DNA of 32,753 nt from assembly GCA_018398765.1 (NCBI GenBank), contig JAHBMJ010001912.1, positions 1-32,753 on the forward strand, written 5' to 3'. Below, one piece after another: positions 1 to 10,150 of this stretch. The notes beneath the pieces were generated by a model. The model worked only from the letters and a program-made list of their open reading frames with translations, did not search any database and was not told the DNA's origin. Source of the stretch: Chromera velia (lineage: Eukaryota; Sar; Chromeraceae). The translations under genes and the position numbers were made by a program. The first letter of the stretch is position 1; each line of letters starts with the position of its first letter.

Positions 1-47
<47 letters not shown>

Positions 48-72
48 AAGAAGGTGAGAGAGGGAGAAAGAG
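1..72. repeat. (GA)n microsatellite at window edge
   Basis: The first 43 bases are a pure AG dinucleotide run that decays into AGAAAG and GAGAGG variants. It is cut by the window edge, so its full length is unknown. Purine-rich sequence continues to about 170. Confidence 0.95.
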
Positions 73-1942
73 TGTAGAAAGACGGCGCATACGTTTCAAT
101 GAGAGAAAAGGAAGGAGAAAAGATCGAGGTAAGTAGGTAAGAAAGAGTGAGACAGGCCTTTCACGGAAGCAGAGAGTATGTATGACAGGAGAAGTGTGAC
201 TGAATAGAGGAATGACTATCAGTGAATGAAAGAGCAGAGAGGTGCAGTGGGCAGGACATGGTAGAAAAGAGTGATGAAAGATAAACAAAACAGACGAGTG
301 TACACTGTACGGAGGGGCTTGGCAATCGGTTGGTAGAAAGTGAAGGATAGGGGCACATTCAGTCAGACAGTGTACCTGATGGTAGAAAGCTTGTGGTAGA
401 AGAGCGAAAGAGAGAGAGAAGGGAAGAAGGCAGGCAGGGAGAGAACACAAATGGATTGGTTACTTGGTAGGTTGGTTGGGTGGCCTTTTCCTTCCGTTCA
501 TGTGTTCTGCCAGTCAGAAAGAAAAAGAAGTCATTTCGAGAAAAACACGTTTTTATGGTTTGACTCTACGAAGCCCTGGCCCTTGAATTGTGACCATTCA
601 ACCACCCTTTGCATCGACTGATCTGTATGGATGAATCTGTATAGTTTTCTTTTTCATTTTTCAATTCTTTTTTTTTTTGTAAAAAAAAATGGCCAGCTTC
701 AGGTGGGGCCCTATCTGAAAGCGGTATAAGTGCTATCATCGCGCGCATGCACGTCAATGACAGACGTGCAACAATGGCATAAAATATAAGAGTAAAGGGT
801 AACATGGTGTTTGTCTGTGTCCGAGTCAGTGGGTGTTGGCAGGTGTTTAGCTATAGGTACGTTAGGATGGTATACGCCCATTTGGTCACAATTCAAGGGC
901 CAGGGCATATATGTATGACCATCGGCGATCTGATGACGCTGTGGAGGGTTGTCATCAGTAAATCGCAGAGGAGTGACTGAAAAAGAAGATACATTACCGG
1001 ACAACATGATTAAAGAATCAAATCAGAAGATGAAGATGAGTTCAAAAGAAGAGCCTGCGGCTGTTAACCGCAGAAATAATTGGAGTAGTGAGCGTAGCGG
1101 TGTCTTTCTTCAGAGCTCTTTATGGGAGGTCTGTGAATCTGGAGCATATGCAGAGTCCAACAGATGTTGCCTGAAGTAATCAATGAAGTCAAATGATTTC
1201 GACGGAGCTGAAATTTGCACGGCGCGGCACTGAATCGAATGCGCGCGCGGCGGTTAATCGAATTCACCTGCGGCTCAGGGCGCGCGCGACGGCTTGCCCC
1301 CGGCCCGCCCCGCGGCTTGGCCTTCCTGCGTATACGCGGATGGAACGACTGACACCCTATGTCTCAACTGTTTTTAACTTACTAATACTTACCAAATGCT
1401 AAACGCCAACTAATTAGCCAGAGAATGGCGTGATTTGATTAGATTTTAATAAATTACCAGATGAGTCAACGTAACGGGGTACTAACGGGACGGCGACGTA
1501 CTACTTGTACGCTAGCTTGTACGCCAATCAGAAGACTTAATTTGCATATAATATTAGGAACATGTAAAAGTACCTGAGCCACTGTCAGAGCCAGACACGT
1601 TCCAAAAATTAAAGGCCTCTTACTTTAAATTCATATTTCCGCTGGCTTATTCTGAGCAGCTTTTGTGAGAATTCTCTCCTGAAGGCCATGTCTTCTACTG
1701 TTTTTTCATTTTCGCTTCATAAAAAAATCTGCAGGGATGAAAGAGATATGCATTCCACGAGCCTTTCCACAGACAGATCTGGAATTCTACAAGTGACAGC
1801 CTGGTAATGAATTGCCAGCACATCGAATGGCAAAATACCAAGGGGTGGGTTGCTGGATGAGTGAATAAACTTTCAATGGGTACATAAGTGAAAGCACTGA
1901 CGGGTGGATGTGTCATACTTTTCTCCACCTCTTTTGCTTTGA
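73..1942. other. Non-coding interval with a GC-rich island
   Basis: No reading frame here looks like protein on either strand. The first 450 bases are purine-rich on the + strand. Around 1200-1330 lies a sharply GC-rich patch with many CpG steps (GCGCGCGCGGCGG, then GGCGCGCGCGACGG), flanked by AT-rich DNA from 1370 to 1690. The segment ends at the 3' end of the minus-strand gene at 1943, so its right part probably includes that gene's 3' UTR. No tRNA cloverleaf was recognised. Confidence 0.6.
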
Positions 1943-3547
1943 TTACTTTCTCATAATGTGACCCTGCCTAATCACTTGGTCTCTCCAAACTTTCATGTGT
2001 ACAGGCATCTCGCACCCTTTCTGTACCCCCCCTCCCACTGCACGCACTGCCTCGAGACTCCTGGGGAAAAAATCGAGACGGCAACGGCTTCTGAAGATCC
2101 CCGACTCTAGACGGTCGGGCTGGGGGGGGCGTTTCTTCTGCTTCTTCTGAATTCTCGCAGTTCGCCCGGCAGGCGACCAATTCCAGCTGGGCACATCACT
2201 GTGTCTCCTTTCTCCTCTACCAGTCCCCCCACTCCCCCCACTACCAGCAGCCGTACTACAGGAACCCTCCGAGCTTCCTCCGACCCTCCGCTTCCATGCG
2301 TTCGCACCTCCAGGGGGAGGAGAGGATCGGGCTTCCGTGAAACCGCTTCCGACGGTGGATGCAAAGGGTCGAGGGCCATACCCTTTTGCAAGCTGTACAT
2401 TCTTTTCCCTCCTCTCTCTGTCTCGCTTGCGAATCTCAGCAAGGCTCGCTCTGAGTGCCAGAAGCCGGTGGTCAGTCTCTTGGAGGGAAGTTTGGAGAAG
2501 TCGGGTCTGGGCTTGGAAGGGTTGGGAGCCTAGGGGGGACTCCTCAAATTGGCCTCTGATGGGGTGTCGGGAGGGTTTTTTCGGTTCGGAATCTGATGGG
2601 GGGGGGCGGCCGAAAGTGCTGATGTATCTTCTTTGAAGTGTCGTCAGAGGGGTTCGAGGAGGCTCAAATCCGTCTTTTGAGTAGTGGGGCTTGGGCCACT
2701 TCTTTGACAGGTATGGGTTGTCTGGAATGTCCATTGATCCACCGTATGGTGATCGGATATCGACAGGTTGAGGCACTGCAGAGACTCCTAAACGCTGTTG
2801 CTCTGTTGCAATGCGACCCACAGGTGGGGGTCCTGCAAGCAAATTCAAGCCGGCAGATGGACGCCAGACCCGCGAAGGGATCTTCTGTTTGGGTTGGGAG
2901 TCTTGGGTGCTCTCCTGGTCGGGTGTCTCGTTTGATGCCGTGCTTTCTTTTTTGTTCCAGTAAGAAGGATAACCATTGTATGGATAACAACAGTACCGAG
3001 GTTTCCTGTCTTCTGTTTCCTCTGCTACTGCTTGGTCTCTCTGAACTACCGGAGGGTCTCTTCTGAAACCCAGGGAGGTCTTTGCACCTCGTCGCATGGC
3101 ATCCATTTTCTCAGTGATTTTCTTCTTCTGCCTCTCACGTACAAGCAGCGCCATCTCTCGAGCAAGTAACGTGGCGTCGTTGTCCTCATACCCCCTCAAG
3201 TGCCAATTTGGAACAGGAAAGCGCGGTTCTTTGGACTTTCCGAACAGACACGCTTGGGCACGTCCCGCTCCTCCTGTGTCCTCTGGATCATTGCATTGAC
3301 TTCGGAGCTTCTGTACATTGTACACTTCGGAGGAGTGGTCTGTCTTTGCTGCAGTGGTGACAGTGGACAGAATCTGGGACTTCGACCTCATTCGAACGCC
3401 TGCATGCGGGTGCTGTGCAACAGATGACACGACAGTGCTTCTGCAGGGAAAGACAAAACCTGCCTTGTTGTCCCTGTTTACATTAGCTTCCGACTTTCCC
3501 CCCTCAGCATTTGGAGGTTGAGGGGCTGCCTGAGAAGGGTCTTGCAT
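1943..3547 (-). CDS. Hypothetical basic, proline/serine-rich protein (534 aa, single exon)
   Basis: A 534-codon frame runs from ATG at 3547 to TAA at 1943, by far the longest frame in this part, with no need for an intron. The product is rich in Arg, Lys, Pro, Ser and Gly and looks mostly disordered. Two stretches look helical and highly charged: residues about 123-156 (ending RERQKKKITEKMDAMRRG) and 346-389 (containing LAEIRKRDRERREKN), the latter a likely short coiled coil. A Tyr/Trp-rich patch (CCYPYNGYPSYW, about 186-197) and PxxP-type segments at 270-330 stand out. There is no signal peptide, membrane segment or catalytic motif. I do not recognise the family; the composition is compatible with a cytoskeletal or axonemal accessory protein, but that is a guess. 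It is divergent from the DUF423 gene, with about 680 bp between the two start codons. Its lack of introns contrasts with its neighbours. Confidence 0.65.
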   Translation of the reverse strand: MQDPSQAAPQPPNAEGGKSEANVNRDNKAGFVFPCRSTVVSSVAQHPHAGVRMRSKSQILSTVTTAAKTDHSSEVYNVQKLRSQCNDPEDTGGAGRAQACLFGKSKEPRFPVPNWHLRGYEDNDATLLAREMALLVRERQKKKITEKMDAMRRGAKTSLGFRRDPPVVQRDQAVAEETEDRKPRYCCYPYNGYPSYWNKKESTASNETPDQESTQDSQPKQKIPSRVWRPSAGLNLLAGPPPVGRIATEQQRLGVSAVPQPVDIRSPYGGSMDIPDNPYLSKKWPKPHYSKDGFEPPRTPLTTLQRRYISTFGRPPPSDSEPKKPSRHPIRGQFEESPLGSQPFQAQTRLLQTSLQETDHRLLALRASLAEIRKRDRERREKNVQLAKGYGPRPFASTVGSGFTEARSSPPPGGANAWKRRVGGSSEGSCSTAAGSGGSGGTGRGERRHSDVPSWNWSPAGRTARIQKKQKKRPPQPDRLESGIFRSRCRLDFFPRSLEAVRAVGGGVQKGCEMPVHMKVWRDQVIRQGHIMRK

Positions 3548-3815
3548 TTTGATCTGACAGTGTGGCCCTTGGCCTGGAGAGAAAAGATCAACTGTTGCTC
3601 ACGCATAAATTATTTATGTGAGTACTGCTTCCTGTGACAGACTGATTCGGAGGGATGACTGTGCGGAGCAATGCACAGGGACTGCATATGTGGCTGATGT
3701 ACTTCTGGAAACGGCAAATCCTGGACGCCTTTCAACCAATGACACTCATATATATGTGATTTCATACGTACAGGAAATGTAATTAAGAAACTTCAATTTC
3801 ATGCAGTAAATTAGC

Positions 3816-3846
<31 letters not shown>

Positions 3847-4223
3847 TGCATGCATGCATGCATGCATTCCGCCGACGAAATAAAAAACCGCGGTGTTTTT
3901 TCGCGCTCGCATCGATGCGCGCCCAAGCATGCAGCCTGCATGGAATAGAATTTTGGCAGGAGACGGCGATTCCGACAGTGACACAGACTACTAAGCTAGA
4001 CGCCATATTTGTTCGTCACACTGAGTCCGATTCCATCATTGGAGACGAATTGAGTCAATCTGCGGGACCATTGAAGGCAGTGAAGAACAGTGTGCCGATC
4101 CAGTGACTCGCTCCGGCAATTTTATCGGTGTCTGTGACGAGACGGCTCGACAACTCTCTCCGGAGACGGATCGAAAGAGAAGTTAAGATTGAGAAGAAAA
4201 GAGCCATTTACGAGTGTACGGAA
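3548..4223. promoter_or_regulatory. Shared divergent promoter interval
   Basis: This is the only DNA between the start codons of two divergent genes, so both promoters and 5' UTRs should lie here. It contains a (TA)n run at 3816-3843 directly followed by a (GCAT)n run at 3845-3868. No defined TATA box or initiator can be assigned by eye. An in-frame ATG at 4128 could extend the rightward protein by 32 basic residues; I treat that as 5' UTR because DUF423 proteins normally start at the first helix. Confidence 0.5.
3816..3868. repeat. (TA)n-(GCAT)n compound microsatellite
   Basis: Fourteen TA units are followed by about six GCAT units, all within the divergent promoter interval. The GCAT part is self-complementary and could extrude as a cruciform. 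Confidence 0.9.
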
Positions 4224-4578
4224 ATGCAGTCGGGTTGGTGGATTGCCGGCTGCTCCTCTGCCTTTCTGACCGTTGGGCTTGGAGCCTTTGGGGCACATGC
4301 TCTGAGGGCGAAAGTGAAGCCAGAGATGCTGAAGGTAAATGTATTTATGCAGAAGTCTGCCGGCGGGGAGACACAAGATCGTATGGAAAGGACGAAAATC
4401 CGTCCAACGCTTTAGTGAAGGAATGCAGCGCAACCAATGCGCAATTTGTCCGTCATTGAAGTCTCAAAGGAATGTGTTGGCCGGGCCTCCGTCTCCCTTT
4501 TCTCTTTGCTGAGAATTGCGCGCTGACGCAGTATTGCCGCGCGCGTGTGAGAGGCTAGAGCGACCTCAGTGGGCGATA

Positions 4579-4660
<82 letters not shown>

Positions 4661-5769
4661 CAACTCATTGACTGACTGACTGACTGACTGACTGATCGAT
4701 GGACTGACTTCCTGACTGACTGGCTGATCGATTGAATCACTGACTGACTGTTTTTTCGGCTGGTCGGTCGGTCGGCCGGCTTATTCATTTATCCATTCAT
4801 CCATTCATTCAATGAATTATTTGCCTGAAGAAAAGTGTGAAAAGATCGAATAAAGAGCGGGAACCACTCGACTGATCCATGGGTCCGTCAATCTGCCAGT
4901 GCATGGTTTTGTGCATCTCGACATGCATGTTCTCGCCCTAGCTTCTTGCCACGCTCAATCAATGCAGGTGTGGGAGACGGGGGTCACCTACCAGATGTTC
5001 CACTCTCTTGGAATTCTCATCGCTGCCAAAGCTGTGGGAAACTCCAAGAAAACAAACTGGTGGGTGGGGGGGTCTGTCAGTGCAGAGAGGCGGCTCTTAT
5101 CCAATATGCTTGATGAGTATATGAAGAGACACGGTCGGTGCCATAGACACAGTGTGCATATCTGTAGGGAAGTACGACTCAATGTGGTTAACGACGAAGA
5201 TGCTCAGATACTGAAACGGCGGTCTCTCTCGATCTAGCTCTCGATCGTACACAAAATGAGAGTTCTTCTGCCAAGCTGGGTTGTAAGCAACGATCGAAGA
5301 ATCTGACAGAGACAAAAGAAAATGCGCTCATGCACCTGCTCTCCGACTCTCTGAATCGTTCATGCTTCTCCGCAAGTGTCGTTTTCGTGTTCGACTTTAC
5401 TCTGGTCGAGATGTGTGGTTCGTGCACGCGTGTCTGCAACTGTTCCTTCTGCATTTGGAGTCAGTTTCCGAAGGCTTTCAAAAGCGAAAGAGCCCCACCA
5501 CATCCGCGTTGGTACCTTTTTTGGCATTTGATTTGTGCCTCATGCAGTTGTTGGTCATGCTTCAGCGTCTCCGCTTTCTCTGCATGTCTTCTTTACTATA
5601 AACTGAATGTGCCTGCAGGCCGGCAGCTCTTTTTGGTGCCGGAATTATTCTTTTTTCCGGAAGTCTTTACGCTTTGGTGCTGACAGATATCAGCAAACTT
5701 GGAATCTTGACTCCGTTTGGAGGACTCTGCTTCATGGCAGGGTGGGGAGCGCTGGCACTGAAGTCATGA
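4224..5769 (+). CDS. DUF423/TMEM256-family small membrane protein, three exons
   Basis: Exons 4224-4334, 4968-5071 and 5619-5769 join in phase (0, then 2) into 121 residues. Helix 1 carries the family signature GAFGAHALRAK (about 20-30). Exon 2 gives VWETGVTYQMFHSLGIL, matching the (E/Q)TGxxYQxxHxLAxL motif. Exon 3 gives LFGAGIILFSGSLYALVL and TPFGGLCFMAGWGAL, matching the LFSGSLYxLxL and TPxGGxxFxxGW blocks seen in bacterial YgdD and, more loosely, human TMEM256. Four membrane helices are expected near residues 5-26, 47-60, 74-94 and 100-118. The length matches the family (about 110-130). The biochemical role of the family is unknown; eukaryotic members are often mitochondrial or endomembrane. 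Exon 1 ends at GTAAAT, the first acceptor is ATGCAG, the second CCTGCAG. The donor of intron 2 (GTCTGT) is non-consensus but is the one that keeps frame. An alternative start at 4128 would add 32 basic residues. Confidence 0.87.
4577..4821. repeat. Mosaic of tetranucleotide arrays in intron 1
   Basis: Inside intron 1 of the DUF423-like gene, about 21 units of TTGA (4577-4660) pass into (CTGA)n (about 4669-4752), then a short (GGTC)n (about 4762-4776), then (CATT)n-like sequence (about 4784-4815). Neighbouring arrays differ by one base per unit, as if one array had seeded the next. Confidence 0.9.
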
Positions 5770-7900
5770 ACTAGCTTCGTCAGAAGTTCGTCTAGAGCTT
5801 TGTCGGATGTAGCGTCTATAGTAGCGTCGATGTGTTAGTGTCAAAGTGACAGTCGAGCTGGGGGAACAGTAGAGGAACCTATGGAAGGCCATGGCCGTCA
5901 TGCATTAATTTAGTCATAGCGGTAAGTGCAAGCTTCTTGACAAGTCAGCTTCTAGCTTCAAAAATTGGCTAGAAAATTGGTTCAAAACTTATAAAATTGT
6001 TTTTTAACATGTTGGTAATTATTGAATTTTGATAGAGACCCCCGGCCTCTATTGTTCAGTTTGGTATTCTAGATTTAATTATATGCCCTGTAGAGATCCT
6101 CAGACTATGGACTTAGAGTCTATACTTGCAGCTTTGAGTCTAAATTATGTATCGTGTATACGTATGTGTACATATCAAAATCTAGGCGTCGGCTGAAGAA
6201 AAAAAAAATTCCTCCAAAACCTTTTACTTTTTTCTTTCTTTTTCAATCAAACAACTGTTGTTTGAGCATTGTACAAGTGTTGTTCATGTGTTATGCAGCT
6301 GTTAATAAGTGTTGTTGAGGTTTAAAAAGTAAAATTTACTGTAAATTAAAAAAAAAAAATCTCCTATAAGGGACGGCGCACTAACAGATTTTCGCCACGG
6401 GGTGGCGAAGAAGGTCTGACCATCCCTTCCCCCTTTTCTTCTTTACTACTAGTAATTTCACCACGGTCCTGATTTATACGCCTTCCACTAAAAAGAAGCG
6501 TTTTTTTGGGCTTTTCCCCGTCAGTTTGAACAAAATTAATTAGGGGAGAGGGCTCGAGGTTCAACACTTTTTCATGCATGCACTACTTTTTCGGTATCAA
6601 AAATCACAGACATGCTACCGGACATCCATTTCAGGTTCACAAATGAAGAAAGTGGTGACAATCTACTAGAACAGGGCTAGGATCGTCTTTCTATAGTGTT
6701 GTCTCTTCTGAATCGTTTTATGCCATCTAGGAGCTTCACAAGCAACCACATCGACCAGGATATTAACATGGGCGAACTGAGATTTGGAAAGGTCAGTCAC
6801 AGCTGAGGTTATGGTCATCCGGCGACATCCATGCTCTGCTACTGAAGCTTGCCACTTCATCATTGGCGTTCAGTCAAAGAATACACTTCTGAAGACCTCA
6901 TCTTTTACAGAGGCTTACCACTTGGCAGCTCGCTGCTCGTTTTTTGATATCGACCTTCCAGCAACGGTTCGGTGTCCACACAGTCTCCATCACAAAATAT
7001 ATAAGAAGGCGGTCACCGTCTATCTGTTTCCTTCTTGATACCTTTGTGTACCAAAGTATCCGTCTTTGTCCTCTTCAGGACTTTACTGGTGCAGACGGAA
7101 CCGCTAGCATCGCAAGCCATCCGGTTTGGTTTTTCTGGAAGCGCATTTGCCCAGCTCCTTAGAATAACCAGTCAGTTTAGCGAATATGCCCGATCCTTAG
7201 AAGAAGGAGAGGGCTCCCCAAAATTCCCCAAAGTCTAGAAAGCTAAGGAATGAGATGCTAAGGGTGCACTGCACCCACTTGTTGCAGTGCTGAAGTCTTG
7301 GGTCGTCGTTTTGCTGATTGGTTGCATAATTTTTATGGAGATGCACACACATACAGACAAGTATACAGACTGCTGCTCAGACCTTCAACGTTTTTTCTTC
7401 ACTCCGTTTGCTCAGTATCAACCATCACGTTACTCAAGATAGTCTAGCCCAAGCTCATTACTGCGCGGCTTACTTTAAATTTTCTTTCTTCCTTGTCTAC
7501 AAATCTGTATACTATATTAGTTCAGAATCTTTCGTGCTTGAAAAATCAATGTAAATGTATTGCAGATGTACCTGCCAGTGGTTGTTTAGTTATTACATAT
7601 TATTATTATTAAAATTAACGCTAACTTTTTTTCTTTTTTTTTTCAAAGTTCTTCAGCCTTAATGCTGGTGATAGTTACTAGCTCTAGCAGTAACTTGTTG
7701 TTACAGTATTTCATCTAGTATTTCATTTTTTTGTCCAACCAGTAACATTGTTAGAACTTGTATCATCATCAACTTAAAGGTTCCTATTCCTAATCCTAAT
7801 CGTATAAATAGAATGTATAACGTTAATAAGTTATACATTATTCAAGTTTTAATAAGGAACCGCTTGAGTCTTGGTGTATGGTAAGAGCATGATAGATTCT
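5770..7900. other. Gene-poor AT-rich interval
   Basis: After the DUF423-like stop codon the sequence becomes AT-rich with many homopolymer runs (for example A runs near 6200 and 6350). A small perfect hairpin, TTCGCCAC-GGG-GTGGCGAA, sits at 6391-6409. The stretch at about 6660-7240 has longer open frames on both strands and more even composition, but no motif I can name; it may be old repeat DNA. No supported gene. Confidence 0.5.
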
Positions 7901-7919
7901 CAGATAGCCCCGTACAGAG

Positions 7920-8165
7920 AGAATCATGCCAGACGCAGCTATCCCTAGAGCCATCCGCCAGGTTTTGGGGCTCTCTCCCATTAAGAGTCTCATTCGAAAG
8001 GCTCGATTACGGTGGATAGGACATGTAGGAAGGATGGAGATGGAGAGGCTCCCGCGACAGCTTCTCTTCAGGCATCTGGCCAAAGACCGTTCTGTGGGGC
8101 GATTCCCCCTTGGCTTACTGTGTCCTTTGGGACTTCAGGTTGCTCGGCATAAATGCAGCTGAGTT
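7920..8165 (+). mobile_element. LINE (non-LTR retrotransposon) 3' relic
   Basis: A frame from about 7926 reads LIRKARLRWIGHVGRMEMER, then LPRQLLFRHLAKDRSVGR. This is the block found near the C-terminus of many LINE ORF2 proteins, after the reverse transcriptase (consensus RLRWxGHVxRMxxxRxPxxxL, then a GRxxxGRP block). The frame ends at 8162 and no reverse transcriptase core is visible upstream, so only a short 3' fragment remains. The flanks are AT-rich. Confidence 0.7.
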
Positions 8166-8224
8166 ACAGTCTTTTACAGCAAACAGGGGCAGGGTTGCCG
8201 ATTTTTTCGGCGGTAGATAAGCTT

Positions 8225-8254
8225 CATTACCGGTAACCGGTAATTACCGGCAGA
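8225..8254 (+). repeat. TTACCGGTAA-type repeat, copy 1
   Basis: The first copy of the 30-bp motif is a run of overlapping palindromes: TTACCGGTAA, ACCGGT and GGTAATTACC. Copy 2 lies about 760 bp downstream. Confidence 0.7.
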
Positions 8255-8818
8255 GTTTACTAGCAGTCGGAAAAGACTTGGTAGAAACATAACAGTCACT
8301 CACACTCCGTTATAGGTCAATCAATCAATTATAAGTGGCACAATCCGAAGAAGTGCTTTTATCATACTTTTACCGTCCAGTTGTAACTGGCAGTATGCGA
8401 GGTGCAAGAGAGTCACTAGGTCAAGTGATGCATGCCGGTCGATCCTAAGATCTATATTATTAATTGTATTAATACAGATGAGAATACAAATACAGATGGA
8501 TCGAACAGAACAAAGACACAAGCAAGAGGAAGTCTCTTCATGTTGTTGTGAACAGTACTAACTTTTATAAGGTGTAAACTCTGGATGAGTATGCCTTAGG
8601 AGCCGACTACGCTAATTACTGCTAAGTCGTTACTCATCCCTTACTTTGATCGCTCTCAAACAATGGCTCAAGGCCTGATACAGAGAAGCAGAACAGTAGG
8701 AGATGGAACAGAGTCAATTTAAGGAAAAGGGAGTAGCTGTTGGACAGAGCTGTTAAAACTTTATGTCACTTTAATATAGGGGTGATCGAAGCAGTTAAAA
8801 TAATTGAAATTATAGTAA

Positions 8819-8856
<38 letters not shown>

Positions 8857-8988
8857 AATAGGCTTTTTTAAATGTCAATAAACACTTAAAAACATGTTTT
8901 TGAAGGTTGGCGCCACAGGCAAAAATTTTTTTTTGACCTTATAATTTTTATCATTTTTTTTGTCGGTAAAAGGAAGGTAGACTGAGAC

Positions 8989-9018
8989 CATTACCGGTTA
9001 CTGGCAATTGCCGGTAGA
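8989..9018 (+). repeat. TTACCGGTAA-type repeat, copy 2
   Basis: The second copy has the same orientation as the copy at 8225 and 25/30 identity by eye. Its core is GGCAATTGCC in place of GGTAATTACC, so the dyad symmetry is kept through paired changes. Confidence 0.7.
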
Positions 9019-9087
9019 CTACACCTGTTATTAACAAGAAAAGCAACTCTGAACGGGGGGGAGTGGAGGAAGCTTGTCCAAAGGGGA

Positions 9088-9504
9088 GTGAAAGAAGTTA
9101 AAGAGAGACAAAGAGAAGAGAAAGAGGAGAAAAGAGCGGTGAGGAAGGGTAAGAAGGAAGGAGATTTTCGTTATGGGGCAGAAAGGTGCAAGAGATCGTT
9201 TCTTTCTGAGAGAGGACTTTGCATCCATATGAGCAGAATCTATGGAAAGCAGCCGACGAAGCCTCCCTATGTTAAAAAAGAAATCACAAAGCAGGGGAGG
9301 CCCAGAAGGGTCTCCGAGAAGGGAAGCCTGGTGTTGGGGTGCCGTGTAAAGCAAATTTTAGCAAAGTACCGGCAAAGATGGGGCTGGCGCTATGAAGTAG
9401 CTTGGCATGGGTGGCAAACTACTATAAAAAAAAAATCAACATCATTTATGTGCAAGCATGCCGCGCCGGAAGTAGAAGAGTTTGAAAAGAAGCATCCTGG
9501 TTGA
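9088..9504 (+). pseudogene. Relic frame with finger-like and chromodomain-like parts
   Basis: An open frame of about 138 codons ends at 9504 but has no ATG near its beginning, so it is a relic or an internal exon. It starts with a Lys/Glu/Arg-rich stretch. Then comes RCKRSFLSERGLCIHMSR, which resembles the second half of a C2H2 zinc finger. Next is a block resembling a chromodomain: VKQILAKYRQRWGWRYEVAW (compare xIxxxRxxxGxxxYxVxWxG) and later EVEEFEKKHPG, like the terminal helix. Chromodomains of this kind occur in host chromatin proteins and at the ends of integrases in some LTR retrotransposons, so this could be a fossil of such an element. It looks broken. Family assignment is tentative. 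Confidence 0.4.
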
Positions 9505-10150
9505 ATTAAGTATAAATCAAAGTGAACTGCCGTTGTAAAGAACCAAACTGCCTCGTGCGTTGCCGCCGAACGCTAGACGCCTATTCATGGGCCGATGGCG
9601 ATGGCAAAGGGGCAATAAAGCATTGTCCTAGACTCATGCATTACATGATGGCCTATAGACCGATTAATAATAATGATTAATAATGATGATGATGATGATG
9701 ATGACCTCAATGATCGGATAACACTATTGACAGTCTATTGCTAGGTCTATTGTACGTTCCTTACGTATACAGCCACGCTTCGTTTGTTGGCCACACATGA
9801 ATTTCATTACAATTCGAAAGTCTCGATCTCCAGGTCAAAGAAGAGAGCCCCCCTGCACAGATCCATGCAGTCGGAAGACATCAAAGCAGACTGAAAGAAA
9901 GTTCTCGATACCAACCGTGTCGCACAAATCGAAGAGAGTGTATCAGCTTGGCAGAAGCAAACAAAGAAAACGTAGAATGACGAGAGGAGAAAAAATATCC
10001 TGGCGTAATTGCCCGACGTGACCATGTCCTTTTTTCATGAATAGCAAACGAGTACACAGAGAGAGAGAGAGACAGACAGACAGAGAGCAGCAGAATGGAC
10101 CTGCAGACCGAAGCTACAGCTGCGTTTTGAGAAAAGCCCCCTCATTTTGA
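9505..10150. other. Intergenic interval
   Basis: No coding signal is seen on either strand. It contains a short (GAT)n run near 9685-9703 and GA/GACA repeats near 10060-10085. The right part should include the 3' UTR of the large minus-strand gene whose stop codon is at 10151. Confidence 0.55.

Larger units (their letters stand above)
8166..9087. other. AT-rich interval bounded by two 30-bp direct repeats
   Basis: There is no coding signal. The segment has a TA run at 8823-8852 and poly(T) tracts near 8925-8965. Two near-identical 30-mers starting CATTACCGGT lie at 8225-8254 and 8989-9018 in the same orientation, matching at 25 of 30 positions. The core of each copy is close to palindromic (TTACCGGTAA and related). 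This could be a short non-autonomous element or a pair of protein-binding sites. Confidence 0.5.

Noticed and set aside
4412-4663. Minus-strand frame encoding repeated INQS units
   Set aside because: It is only the translation of the TTGA microsatellite inside an intron.
6364-6579. Minus-strand frame of 71 codons
   Set aside because: Short, in AT-rich DNA, no motif; only the small hairpin at 6391-6409 is notable.
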